Shown here in pieces: positions 1 through 10,221 of a stretch of 64,000 nucleotides of DNA. Both the position numbers and the translations under genes were made by a program. The notes beneath the pieces are model-generated. The model saw only the letters and a program-made list of their open reading frames with translations, did no database searches and was not told the DNA's origin. How positions within the stretch are numbered: the stretch's first letter is position 1; the number at the start of each line of letters is the position of its first letter. Where the stretch lies: the NCBI GenBank assembly GCA_963755085.1, contig CAVWIN010000029.1, positions 1-64,000 on the forward strand. Reading direction: 5' to 3'. This DNA comes from JACVRM01 sp963755085. GTDB lineage: Bacteria; Actinomycetota; Thermoleophilia; Gaiellales; Gaiellaceae.

Positions 1-1299
1 GACCGTGAAGTCGCCGCGCCGGTACGACAGCACGCCGTCGTCGACGCCTAGCAGCTCGAACTCGAGCGGCATCTCGCGGCGCAGCCCGATCAGCTCGCGA
101 TAGAGGTTCAGCAGCGACCCGGGGTCGCGCCGCTGGTCTGCGACGTTGCGATGCTCGGGATCGACCGGTGGAAGCCAGGGCGTCCCGGTGGTGAAGCCGC
201 CGAGCGGGTCGGGCGTCCACTGCATCGCGTGGCGGGCGAAGTCGCGGCCGCGCCGGTCGTACGGCGGGTCGGCGCCGGGGCCGTCGTGGAGGCCGATCTC
301 GTCGCCCTGGTAGACGAACGCCGTGCCCGGCAGCGTGAGCGTGAGCGTGGCGGCGAGCCGAACGTTCTCTTCGCCCAGGCGTGAGGCCACCCGTGAGAAG
401 TCGTGGTTGGACAGCGTCCACGCGAGCCCGCGCCAGCCCTCGCCGAGGATCCGCGCGATCTCCTCGGGATCCCCGCGCGCGAACATGAGCTCGAACGCGA
501 ACGCCAGATCGATGTGCCGCAGGTAGGGCGGCAGCCCCGAGGTGGGAACGAAGACCTCGCCGACGAGCATCGCGTCGCCGGCGGCCTCGCGCAGCACGGC
601 GAGCCGCTCCTCGATGTTCGCGTAGTTCCGCGAGTGGATGTGGAGCAGCTTCGCGTACTCGTCCGGCAGCGGCAGCACCGGGGGCTCGGTCGCCGGCGGG
701 TCGTCGCGTAGGGCCGGGTCCTTGCCGATCCGCGAGAGCGCATCGAGGCGGAAACCGTCGGCGCCGCGCTCGATCCAGAACCGCATGGCGTCGCCGATCG
801 CTCGGCCGACGTCGGGGTGCCCCCAGTCGAGGTCGGGCTGCTCCCGGTAGAACGAGTGCAGGTAGTAGCGGCCCGTCTCCTCGTCGCGGCTCCAGGCGAT
901 GCCGCCGAAGACCGAGAGCCAGTTGTTCGGGATCTCGTCCGCCCAGACGTAGCGCTCGGGGTGCTCGCGGAACCACCGGTGCTCGATCGACGTGTGGTTG
1001 GGGACGAGGTCGAGGATGACCTTGAGCCCGTGCGCGTGCGCGTCGTGCACCAGCGCGTCGAAGTCGTCCAGCGTCCCGAAGTCCGGGTGGATGCCGGTGT
1101 AGTCGCTCACGTCGTAGCCCCAGTCCGCGTCGGGCGACGGGGTGATCGGCGACATCCAGAGCGCGTCGACGCCGAGGTCGGACAGGTGGTCGAGGTGCTG
1201 CCGGATGCCCTCCAGGTCGCCCGAGCCGTCGCCGTCGGAGTCCGCGAAGGACCGCGGGTAGATCTGGTAGACGACCGCCGTTTCCCACCACCGGGACAC
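1..1299 (-). CDS. GH13 alpha-glucosidase / alpha-amylase family glycosidase (3' end outside window)
   Basis: Glycoside hydrolase family 13, the (beta/alpha)8-barrel retaining enzymes that cleave or transfer alpha-glucosides. 433 codons are visible and the C-terminus lies beyond the left edge. The N-terminus WWETAVVYQIYPRSFADS is the standard oligo-1,6-glucosidase/alpha-glucosidase opening. The four GH13 motifs are present: region I DLVPNHTS near residue 100, region II DGFRLDA near 185 with the nucleophile Asp, region III GEVF near 248 with the acid/base Glu, and region IV SNHD near 298. I chose GTG at 1299 because a TCAGGA element precedes it and homologues begin there; the frame is open further upstream. 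Substrate (maltose, isomaltose, trehalose or sucrose) cannot be told. It stands alone, divergent from the next gene. Confidence 0.93.
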   Translation of the reverse strand, partial: MSRWWETAVVYQIYPRSFADSDGDGSGDLEGIRQHLDHLSDLGVDALWMSPITPSPDADWGYDVSDYTGIHPDFGTLDDFDALVHDAHAHGLKVILDLVPNHTSIEHRWFREHPERYVWADEIPNNWLSVFGGIAWSRDEETGRYYLHSFYREQPDLDWGHPDVGRAIGDAMRFWIERGADGFRLDALSRIGKDPALRDDPPATEPPVLPLPDEYAKLLHIHSRNYANIEERLAVLREAAGDAMLVGEVFVPTSGLPPYLRHIDLAFAFELMFARGDPEEIARILGEGWRGLAWTLSNHDFSRVASRLGEENVRLAATLTLTLPGTAFVYQGDEIGLHDGPGADPPYDRRGRDFARHAMQWTPDPLGGFTTGTPWLPPVDPEHRNVADQRRDPGSLLNLYRELIGLRREMPLEFELLGVDDGVLSYRRGDFTV

Positions 1300-1352
1300 G
1301 GCGGCATCCTGACGGGCAGGAAGCGCGTCGCGCAGGGCGAACGCGGAAGCCC

Positions 1353-1775
1353 GTGGCCAACGACGACGAACAGGTCTTCCTCGACGCCCGCCGGCACGGT
1401 GTCGTGCTCGCCCGCCCGCTCGGGCAGGCGCTGATCGTCGCTGTGATCGGCGGCGCCCTGCTCGCCTTCATCTGGCCGCTCCCAGTCGCCGGTGCCCTGC
1501 TTGTGGTGCTGGCCGCGCTTCTCGCCGTCCGCGCGGTCTGGAGCTGGGAGCGCCTGCACCTCGTGGTGACGGACGAGCGGCTGTACGTCGTCGACGGGAC
1601 GCTGCGCAAGCGCGCGCGCCAGGTGCGGCTGCGCAAGATCGACGCCGTCGAGATCGAGCAGTCGACCGCCGGACGCATGTTCGGCTACGGCACCCTGCTC
1701 GTCGGCCCGCTCGAGATCGACCACGTTCCGAAGCCGCGCGAGGTCACCGAGCTCGTCGAGCGGCTCGCGTCCTAG
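1353..1775 (+). CDS. Small membrane protein with bacterial PH (DUF304-like) domain
   Basis: 140 residues. Two hydrophobic segments at about residues 25-42 and 44-63 form a hairpin in the membrane. A cytoplasmic beta-rich part follows, with the pattern LHLVVTDERLYVVDGTLRKR and then VRLRKIDAVEIEQS, typical of the bacterial PH-like (DUF304, YdbT/YdbS type) fold. Biological role unknown; such proteins are common in actinobacteria and often sit in small envelope operons. GTG at 1353 is the start, with a weak GGAAG element upstream. The gene is divergent from the glucosidase with only about 50 bp between them. Confidence 0.7.
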   Translation: MANDDEQVFLDARRHGVVLARPLGQALIVAVIGGALLAFIWPLPVAGALLVVLAALLAVRAVWSWERLHLVVTDERLYVVDGTLRKRARQVRLRKIDAVEIEQSTAGRMFGYGTLLVGPLEIDHVPKPREVTELVERLAS

Positions 1776-1809
1776 GCATCACACGCCTCGCGACGGGTAG
1801 AAACCCGTC

Positions 1810-2532
1810 GTGAACCTCGGCACCTTCATCACCACGTTCCTCGCCTCGGCCGTCGAGGCGATCGAGATGGTCGCGATCGTCATCGCGGTCGGCGTCGTGC
1901 GCGGCTGGCGGTCGGCGCTGATCGGCGCTGCCGCCGCGCTCGTGCTCCTGCTCGTCATCAGTGCCGTCTTCGGCGCCGGCCTGGCGGCGATCCCGATCCG
2001 GCCGCTGCGGCTCGTCATCGGCACGCTACTCCTGATCTTCGGCCTCCAGTGGCTGCGCAAGGGGGTGCGCCGCGTAGCGGAGCGTGGCTTCGCCGGGATC
2101 GGCGAGGAGGAGGTTCCCGAGGGCACCGAGACGCGCTGGGGCCTCGACTGGATCTCGTTCGTCGTGAGCTTCAAGGGCGTCCTGCTCGAGGGACTCGAGA
2201 TCGCATTCATCGCCGTCACGTTCGGGGCGGCCGCGAACGCGATGGGCACGGCGGTGATCGGCGCCGTCTCCGCGGTGGTCGTGATCGCGGTCGTCGGCGC
2301 CGCGTTCCACCGCACGCTGATGCGCATCCCGCGCAGCGTCCTGATCCTCGTGGTCGGGATCATGCTCTCGACCTTCGGCACGTTCTGGGCCGGCGAGGGC
2401 CTCGAGGTCGGCTGGCCGGGCGGCGAGTGGGCGCTGCTCGTGCTCGTCGCCTTCTACCTCCTCGTCAGCCTCGGGCTGATCGCGGGCCTGCGCCGGCGCG
2501 CGCCGGTGCTGGTGCCCCAGGAGGCCTCGTGA
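1810..2532 (+). CDS. Polytopic membrane protein with twin acidic ExxE motifs (COG4280-like)
   Basis: 240 residues, almost entirely hydrophobic, about six or seven membrane helices in two halves. Each half contains an acidic motif: SAVEAIEMVAIVIAVG at about residues 13-28 and GVLLEGLEIAFIAV around 122-135. The paired acidic helices recall cation-transport families with internal duplication (iron permease REGLE motifs, GDT1/UPF0016), and the sequence looks like the uncharacterised COG4280 membrane family. Substrate is unknown; metal or cation transport is only inference. GTG start at 1810. Its stop overlaps the start of the next small gene (GTGA), so the two are co-translated. Confidence 0.65.
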   Translation: MNLGTFITTFLASAVEAIEMVAIVIAVGVVRGWRSALIGAAAALVLLLVISAVFGAGLAAIPIRPLRLVIGTLLLIFGLQWLRKGVRRVAERGFAGIGEEEVPEGTETRWGLDWISFVVSFKGVLLEGLEIAFIAVTFGAAANAMGTAVIGAVSAVVVIAVVGAAFHRTLMRIPRSVLILVVGIMLSTFGTFWAGEGLEVGWPGGEWALLVLVAFYLLVSLGLIAGLRRRAPVLVPQEAS

Positions 2533-2726
2533 AGTACCTCGCCGCCTTCGGCCGCTTCTGGTGGGACTTCCTGATCGGCGACGACTGGACGATCGCCGCC
2601 GGCGTGCTCATCGCGCTCGCGCTGACGTGGGCGCTGACGCAGGTCGAGGACTTCCCTGCGTGGATCGTGCTGCCGGCGGCCGGCGCGCTCCTCGTCGCAC
2701 ACAGCGTGCGGCGGGCGTCGCGGTAA
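2529..2726 (+). CDS. Small two-helix membrane protein, unknown function
   Basis: 65 residues beginning MKYLAAFGRFWWDFLIGDDW. A hydrophobic helix at about 21-37 is followed by a short loop and a second hydrophobic segment around 43-57, then a basic tail SVRRASR. The GTG start overlaps the TGA of the upstream membrane protein, which argues for coupled translation. The reading frame is open far upstream, but that extension lies inside the previous gene and is not credible. I do not recognise a named family; similar short proteins often follow COG4280-like genes. Confidence 0.6.
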   Translation: MKYLAAFGRFWWDFLIGDDWTIAAGVLIALALTWALTQVEDFPAWIVLPAAGALLVAHSVRRASR

Positions 2727-2744
2727 GCCCGTCCGAGGCAAAAA

Positions 2745-2758
2745 CGAACATACGTTCG
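2745..2758. promoter_or_regulatory. LexA (SOS) box upstream of uvrA
   Basis: CGAACATACGTTCG is a near-perfect palindrome that fits the Gram-positive/actinobacterial LexA consensus CGAACRNRYGTTYG at every position. It lies 25 bp before the uvrA start, next to an A/T-rich -10-like stretch GATAAAAT at about 2773-2780, so a bound repressor would block the promoter. Regulation of uvrA by LexA is well established in bacteria. Confidence 0.85.
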
Positions 2759-2783
2759 CTAGAGTCCCCCGCGATAAAATCGA

Positions 2784-5627
<2,844 letters not shown>

Positions 5628-5683
5628 CGAACCGGACGGCGGGTGCCGCCAACCATCTCGCCCTTCCGGGCGTCTAGAGAGAC

Positions 5684-6025
5684 ATGCGCCAGCGAAACGT
5701 CTGGCTCCGCAGCGACCCCGTCGGCACCCATACGGTCCTGCCGACGCGCGCGGAGTTTCGCGCGCGCAACGCGCAACGGTCGGTACGCGCCGGCGCAATC
5801 GGCCTGCTGGCTCTGGCCGTGGGGCTGCTCCTCGCCGCTCTCGGCCTGTCCTACCCGACGTGGGCCGTCTTCTACGTCCTGGCGCTGGTGTTCGGCGTCG
5901 CCGGCATCGCGGCGGCGGCGGTTGCGCTTCGCGCCCACGCCGAGCGGCGCGCTGCGCTGCTCGGGCTCACCGTCTCGGGTGCCGCCTTCCTCGGCTCGCT
6001 GATCGCGCCTGCCCTGATCGGCTAA
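5684..6025 (+). CDS. Small membrane protein, unknown function
   Basis: 113 residues. A polar, basic N-terminal stretch of about 35 residues is followed by three hydrophobic segments at about 35-52, 57-77 and 91-108. Overall shape is like the small DUF4190-type membrane proteins, but no diagnostic motif can be seen. ATG at 5684 lies 56 bp after uvrA. Its stop overlaps by 4 bp the stop of the convergent DNRLRE gene on the other strand. Function unknown. Confidence 0.6.
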   Translation: MRQRNVWLRSDPVGTHTVLPTRAEFRARNAQRSVRAGAIGLLALAVGLLLAALGLSYPTWAVFYVLALVFGVAGIAAAAVALRAHAERRAALLGLTVSGAAFLGSLIAPALIG

Positions 6026-7623
6026 CCGAACGTCAGGTCGAGCTCCGGGACGTTCGTGCCCTCGCGGCTCTGGTACGTCTGCGTGTTGTTGCCGGTGTCC
6101 TCGGCGGAGTCTTCGAGCATGAACCCGTAGTTGGTGCCGGCCATCATCGCCTGGACGAGCGAGGTCACGGTCCATTGCATCCAGGTGTTGTTCGCGACAG
6201 TCGCGGCCGTAGCGGCCGAGCCCGTGACCGACGGCTGGTTGTTCCAGGTCACCGCGTTCTCGGTCCAAGCCGAGCTGACCTGGTAGGCGTTGATCGTCCG
6301 CGGTCCCTGCGCCCTTTGCAGGAACAGGAGCAGCGTGGCCTGCGTCAGCGAGCAGCCGGTCGGCAGCTGCGGCAGGTCGAAGGTGACGAGGGCGCGCCGG
6401 TTCTTCGACAGGTTCGCCTTGACCTGCAGCTGGTTGCTGCTGCCGTTGTTCGAGGTCGCGTCGTCCTGCTGGATCCAGCTGTCGCCCGAGGCCTGGTACG
6501 TGTGCAGCCCCGGGTCGACACAGCCGGTCGACCCGAGCGAGTAGGAGACGCGCAGTCGGATGAGGTCGTGTAGCGTCTTCCGCTTCCCGGAGTTCGAGAC
6601 GTAGATCTTCACGATGAGGCCCTGCGCCTTGCTGCCGGTGTCGACCTCGGGGAGCGACACCGAGTCGGTCACGAAGCTCGCCGTCGAGTTGCAGTTCACG
6701 GGGGACGCGGCGCTGCCGTGCGTGCCGAGCAAGGTCGTGCCGCTGTAGGTCTCGAAGTACCAGCACGTGTTGTCGCCGGAGGTCGCGGAGCGGTAGGCGT
6801 GGTCGAGGGTGACGCCCGTGACCGTCGCCCCGGCCGGGATGTACCCGGTCGGGAACGTCAAGTTGAGGTAGCGGCTCGTGGAGAACGCGTTGTTCCAGTT
6901 GCCGGCGCTCTGGTACGCGTTGCTGTCCGAGGCTGCGAGGCTCCAGGTGTCCGCCGTGCCAGGCGTGCCCGTGGACGCGTCCGTGAGCGTCTGGCGGTGG
7001 AGCGTGAAGACGGTGCCGTAGTAGGTGCCGGTGACCGTCAGTAGGTCGAACCTGGCCGGCCGGTTGTTCGACTCGCTCGCGTAGAGGCGGATCCGCAGGT
7101 CGTTCGCGAGGTCGGTGTCCGCCAGAGCGGGCAGCGCGGTCGAGAGGGTGCCGTACGTGGCGCCTGTCTCGCAGTCGACCGGCGCGGCGCTTGATCCATA
7201 CGCCGCGACCACGGCGTTGGTCGACTTGCGCCGCAGCTCGACGTAGTAGCAGACGGTGTCGCCGTTGGCGTTGCCGAGTACCCGGACGTTCAGCTTCGCG
7301 TTCGCCACGGGGAGCCCGGCGGCGAGCGGCGCGTTGTAGTCGAAGTCGACGTAGCGCGTGCTCGAGAACGCCGACGACCAGTCGCCGGTCGTATAGATCA
7401 GCCCGTCGCCTGCGTAGCCGAGCGGTGCGCTCGCGTCGGTCTCCGCAGCGCCGCCGGAGGCGTCGGCGACCTTGAACGCCGACCACGAGCGCTCGGCCGG
7501 GTAGATCCGCTTCGCCGTGATCGTGCTCGTCGGATTCGACGTCGTTCCGCTGTACGCGGCCCACGCGGCGCCGGCGGTCGCGGCGAGTGCGAGGCAGGCG
7601 AGCGCGGCAATCCGCTTACCCAT
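6022..7623 (-). CDS. Secreted DNRLRE-domain surface protein in SipW/TasA locus
   Basis: 533 residues with an N-terminal hydrophobic export signal (residues 4-22, ending AAWAAYSG). Two copies of a beta-rich, disulfide-poor module with SxRYVDFDY / STSRYLNLTF patterns fill residues about 55-350. The last 170 residues match the DNRLRE type domain: a beta-sandwich with GDSWIQQDDATSNNGSS, RALVTFDLPQLP, SAWTENAVTWNNQP and a final EGTNVPELDLTFG. DNRLRE domains occur in large cell-surface or extracellular proteins. The start overlaps the signal peptidase gene stop by 8 bp, so it is the last gene of the tasA/sipW operon and a likely substrate of that peptidase. Role in matrix or attachment is inferred. 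Confidence 0.8.
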   Translation of the reverse strand: MGKRIAALACLALAATAGAAWAAYSGTTSNPTSTITAKRIYPAERSWSAFKVADASGGAAETDASAPLGYAGDGLIYTTGDWSSAFSSTRYVDFDYNAPLAAGLPVANAKLNVRVLGNANGDTVCYYVELRRKSTNAVVAAYGSSAAPVDCETGATYGTLSTALPALADTDLANDLRIRLYASESNNRPARFDLLTVTGTYYGTVFTLHRQTLTDASTGTPGTADTWSLAASDSNAYQSAGNWNNAFSTSRYLNLTFPTGYIPAGATVTGVTLDHAYRSATSGDNTCWYFETYSGTTLLGTHGSAASPVNCNSTASFVTDSVSLPEVDTGSKAQGLIVKIYVSNSGKRKTLHDLIRLRVSYSLGSTGCVDPGLHTYQASGDSWIQQDDATSNNGSSNQLQVKANLSKNRRALVTFDLPQLPTGCSLTQATLLLFLQRAQGPRTINAYQVSSAWTENAVTWNNQPSVTGSAATAATVANNTWMQWTVTSLVQAMMAGTNYGFMLEDSAEDTGNNTQTYQSREGTNVPELDLTFG

Positions 7624-8173
7624 CGCGGCGCTCCTTCGGGAACCACAAGCGCCGGAGCTCGTACAGGCCGAGCAGGAGCGCCGGGATCGCGATCATCGCG
7701 AAGCGCCCGTACCGCTCGCCGATGTAGATGACGCCGTAGCCGAGCTTGCGGATGCGGAACTCGACGACGCCGACTGAGCCGTTCGCCGGAGCGCTCCACC
7801 GCTCGACGCCGGTGCTTGCATCGCCCTTCGTGACGACGTAGGCGACGCCGTGCCGGATACGCATGCGGACGACGCGGTGCGTGAGCAGGCGCTTCGGGTT
7901 GTCCGGGTCGCGGAACGTAACGATGTCGCCGAGCCGCAGGTCGGCCGCCGGCTCCTGCTTGTCGACCACCAGGTCGCCGACGTGGAGCGTCGGCTCCATG
8001 CTCCCCGAGAGGATCGAGAGGCCGTGCCGGCCGGCGAAGCCCGGGGCGACGACGACGGTCGCGAAGACGATCGCGAACCCGAACGATGCCCAGACCGTCA
8101 TGAGGAGGAAGCCGCGGACGGTGCTGCGCACACGGCGGGGCCGGACGGTCGGAGTGCTGACGACGGTGCTCAC
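7616..8173 (-). CDS. sipW: SipW-type (ER-type) signal peptidase I
   Basis: 185 residues. Catalytic Ser in LSGSMEPTLHVGDLVVDK (about residue 58), His in LLTHRVVRM (about 95) and the KGDAS box (about 111) are the Ser-His-Asp arrangement of archaeal/ER-type signal peptidases rather than the Ser-Lys bacterial type. One membrane helix lies at about 21-42 and another near the C-terminus (about 159-175). In Bacillus SipW cleaves TasA and TapA during biofilm matrix formation. I start at GTG 8173, whose first bases overlap the TGA of the upstream TasA-like gene; the frame is open further upstream but only inside that gene. Genes on both sides encode its likely substrates. Confidence 0.9.
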   Translation of the reverse strand: MSTVVSTPTVRPRRVRSTVRGFLLMTVWASFGFAIVFATVVVAPGFAGRHGLSILSGSMEPTLHVGDLVVDKQEPAADLRLGDIVTFRDPDNPKRLLTHRVVRMRIRHGVAYVVTKGDASTGVERWSAPANGSVGVVEFRIRKLGYGVIYIGERYGRFAMIAIPALLLGLYELRRLWFPKERRDG

Positions 8174-8757
8174 TGGCTGCGCGCCTCCCACGTGAAGGCG
8201 GCCGTCGCCGACTGGCCCTGCCCGTCCGTGCTGGTGCCGACGGAGAGCGCGAACCTGTAGACGTGCAGCTCGTTCTGCGTCCACGTCGCCGGGCCGCCGC
8301 CGATCTGCGGGTCGACGATCCCGCCGGCGTACGTCGACGGGAATCCGCCGAGCGTGCCGTTGTAGACCACGCCGCTGCCGGCCCCGATGTAGTTCGTCGA
8401 GTCGGCCGTGAACGAGCCGCACGTCCCGAACGACGGCGTCGGGTCGGCGCCGCGCGTGACGGTCAGCGTCAGGTATGGGGCGAGCGCACCGCTCACGGTG
8501 CCGTACAGGTGGACGCCGGAGGGGAGCGTCCCGTCGTAGCGGACGCGAATGCAGTTCGTCTGCGAGTCGCCCGGCGTCACCGAGGTCAGCGTCGTGAAGA
8601 GCGCCGAGCCCGAGTCGTTGTCGCTCAGCGCGACGCTGCCGGCGGCGAACGAGTTGCCGCTGTTCAGTACCGTTGCGCGAAACGCCGCGTACGCGCCGAC
8701 GGCCACGGTGGCTGCTCCGACGCCGACGGCGACGAGGACGGCGGCGCGACGCCTCAC
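8170..8757 (-). CDS. TasA/camelysin-like exported protein (second copy)
   Basis: 195 residues. Hydrophobic leader at about 5-22 followed by AYAAFRATVLNSGNSFAAGS, the SipW-dependent signal pattern in which a NSGNxFxAGT motif follows the cleavage site. The rest is beta-rich, with paired cysteines (TNCIRVRYDG; FGTCGSF) and a C-terminal SATAAFTWEARSQ that matches the TTTFTITWEAHSN ending of the paralogue at 9473-10063. GTG start at 8757 overlaps the stop of the upstream gene; sipW starts at its own stop. Predicted to be a secreted fibre or matrix protein, by analogy with TasA. Confidence 0.8.
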   Translation of the reverse strand: MRRRAAVLVAVGVGAATVAVGAYAAFRATVLNSGNSFAAGSVALSDNDSGSALFTTLTSVTPGDSQTNCIRVRYDGTLPSGVHLYGTVSGALAPYLTLTVTRGADPTPSFGTCGSFTADSTNYIGAGSGVVYNGTLGGFPSTYAGGIVDPQIGGGPATWTQNELHVYRFALSVGTSTDGQGQSATAAFTWEARSQ

Positions 8758-9389
8758 GGCGTGACCTCGAAGACGAGCCGAAGGCGGGCCCTGCGTGGCA
8801 CGTCGCCCGCGTGGGCGCCGGGCAATGTCAGCCGGAGCGTGGCCTGCGAGCGCAGGATGCCGACCGTGCGCGCCGTGCGCGGCGTGACCGACTCGACGTC
8901 GAAGCGCAGCCGGAGCCGCGCTGCGCGGCCGGCGGCGTGGCCTGCCTCGTCCCGTGGAAGCACGAGCCGCAGCGTCACGGCGGTCGCGCCGCCGTGCGGA
9001 TCGATCCACAACCGGCGCGCGGTCGCCTTCGACAGCCGCAGCGCCGACCCGTCGAAGAGCTGTTCGCCCCCCGCGGCGAGCACCTGGGCGTGCATCGCCT
9101 CGGCGACGGCCTGGTCACCGTCGACCTCCAGCCGCGGCCGCAGCCGCAGGGCGAGATGCCCCGGGTTGCGCAGCGCGACTGTCGTCGTGAACGGCTTGTC
9201 CAGCCGGACTTGGCGTGCGTGGAAGACCATGCCCGTGCGTGCGATGTCCAGCGTCTTGGACGGCGCGATGCCGACCGTCAGGGCCGTGCGCGGGTTTATA
9301 TGCGCGCTCGGAACCCGCCAGCTGGCCAGCAGCAGAAGTGCCGCGGCCGCGCCGACGAGAAAGCTCGTGAGTTCTGCCCAGCGCCTCAT
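8754..9389 (-). CDS. Exported protein of unknown function in TasA operon
   Basis: 211 residues. N-terminal membrane anchor/signal (about 7-25, LTSFLVGAAAALLLLASW) then a beta-rich extracellular part with repeated phrases such as RTALTVGIAPSKTLDIARTG and RTARTVGILRSQATLRL, which hint at two related beta-sandwich halves. No cysteines or catalytic motif are seen. ATG at 9389 has a strong GGGGGGAGGA ribosome site; the open frame runs upstream to 10133 but only through tasA in another frame. It lies between the two TasA-like genes, so an accessory or assembly role like TapA is possible, but the sequence does not look like TapA. Confidence 0.6.
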   Translation of the reverse strand: MRRWAELTSFLVGAAAALLLLASWRVPSAHINPRTALTVGIAPSKTLDIARTGMVFHARQVRLDKPFTTTVALRNPGHLALRLRPRLEVDGDQAVAEAMHAQVLAAGGEQLFDGSALRLSKATARRLWIDPHGGATAVTLRLVLPRDEAGHAAGRAARLRLRFDVESVTPRTARTVGILRSQATLRLTLPGAHAGDVPRRARLRLVFEVTP

Positions 9390-9414
9390 TCGGTCCTCCC
9401 CCCGGAGAAGCACT

Positions 9415-9446
9415 GAAGCGGGGCCGAAAGAGATCGGCCCCGCTTC
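9415..9446 (-). terminator. 13-bp perfect hairpin between tasA copy 1 and the rest of the operon
   Basis: Arms GAAGCGGGGCCGA (9415-9427) and TCGGCCCCGCTTC (9434-9446) pair perfectly around a 6-nt loop. On the minus strand it follows the stop of the first TasA gene by 27 bp and no U-run follows. It could be a leaky terminator or a 3' stabiliser that makes more of the first TasA than of the downstream genes. Confidence 0.6.
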
Positions 9447-9472
9447 GCGTGCGTCGCGCTTCTCAGTCGGGG

Positions 9473-10063
9473 CTAGTTGCTGTGTGCCTCCCACGTGATC
9501 GTGAAGGTGGTAGTCACCGCGCTGGTGTGCGCGTTCGGCGTGGCGTCGTCCTTCGGCTGCAGCGTGATCCGGTAGTCGACCGCGTCGTTCTGCGCCCAGG
9601 CCGCGTCGGCGGCCTTGCCGGCCAGGCCGCTCGGCGAGTAGGCCGACGGGAAGTTCGACAGGTCGTCGGTCGCAAACGCCGTGGACGTGGACGAGAAGCC
9701 CGAGCACGTGCGGTTCGTCAGGTCGCTGGCGGTCATGCCCGTGCCGCGGTCGACCGTGACCTGGAACTGGCTGGCGTTCGACGCCGACGGGATGAACATG
9801 TGCACCGTCGAGGCGAGCGAGCCCGTGTACCTGACACGGATGCAGCGCTCGGTCGTGTGGCCCGGCCCCTGGTTCGTGACGTTGTTGAAGAGAGCCGTCG
9901 CCTGACCGCTGTCGTCCACGATCGCGACGGTGCCCGCGGCGAAGCTGTTGCCGCTGTTCGTGGTGGTGGCCACGAACGCCGAATATGTCCCGATGGCTGC
10001 AATGCTCCCGAGCACACCCACGATCAGCAGGGTGAGTAGAAGCTTCCGCTTGTTGTCGCCCAT
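9473..10063 (-). CDS. tasA: TasA/camelysin-like exported protein (first copy)
   Basis: 196 residues. Leader at about 8-26 (LLLTLLIVGVLGSIAAIGTY) followed by SAFVATTTNSGNSFAAGTVA, a clear SipW-dependent signal peptide motif. The mature part is beta-rich, with DSGQATALFNN, one cysteine pair (ERCIRVRYTG; NRTCSGF) and an ending TTTFTITWEAHSN. In Bacillus TasA forms biofilm fibres; relatives in actinobacteria are little studied. First gene of a five-gene minus-strand operon (tasA, exported protein, tasA-like, sipW, DNRLRE protein). ATG start is preceded by AAAGGAAAAA. A strong hairpin follows the gene. Confidence 0.85.
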   Translation of the reverse strand: MGDNKRKLLLTLLIVGVLGSIAAIGTYSAFVATTTNSGNSFAAGTVAIVDDSGQATALFNNVTNQGPGHTTERCIRVRYTGSLASTVHMFIPSASNASQFQVTVDRGTGMTASDLTNRTCSGFSSTSTAFATDDLSNFPSAYSPSGLAGKAADAAWAQNDAVDYRITLQPKDDATPNAHTSAVTTTFTITWEAHSN

Positions 10064-10117
10064 TCCGTTTTTCCTTTCGCTTGCTACGACTGAGAGCGCG
10101 ACGTTGAGGCGCGCGTG

Positions 10118-10152
10118 GGCGATCCGCTGTCACCCACGGATGGGTAATCGCC
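10118..10152 (-). other. Nested inverted repeats in the leader of the TasA operon
   Basis: Read on the minus strand, GGCGAT (10152-10147) can pair with ATCGCC (10123-10118), enclosing a second helix ACCCA-TCCG-TGGGT (10145-10132). The structure lies 55-90 bp before tasA in the 158-bp divergent gap to the Yip1-like gene. It may be an RNA leader element or a pair of protein sites. I compared it by eye with c-di-GMP riboswitch cores and did not find them. Confidence 0.35.
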
Positions 10153-10221
10153 TCCCAAGGGGCGGGGGTGGATCACCCTTCTGAGGGGGATTTCGGAAAA
10201 GAAAGGCAGGTTTCGGTAGAA

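Noticed and set aside
8754..10133. 459-codon minus-strand frame extending through tasA
   Set aside because: Only the last 211 codons (start 9389 with a strong ribosome site) look like protein; the rest is tasA in another frame.
10064..10200. Possible c-di-GMP or other known riboswitch before tasA
   Set aside because: No GGGCAAACC/GCAAAGCC-type core or other class signature that I could recognise; kept only as an unnamed structured leader.
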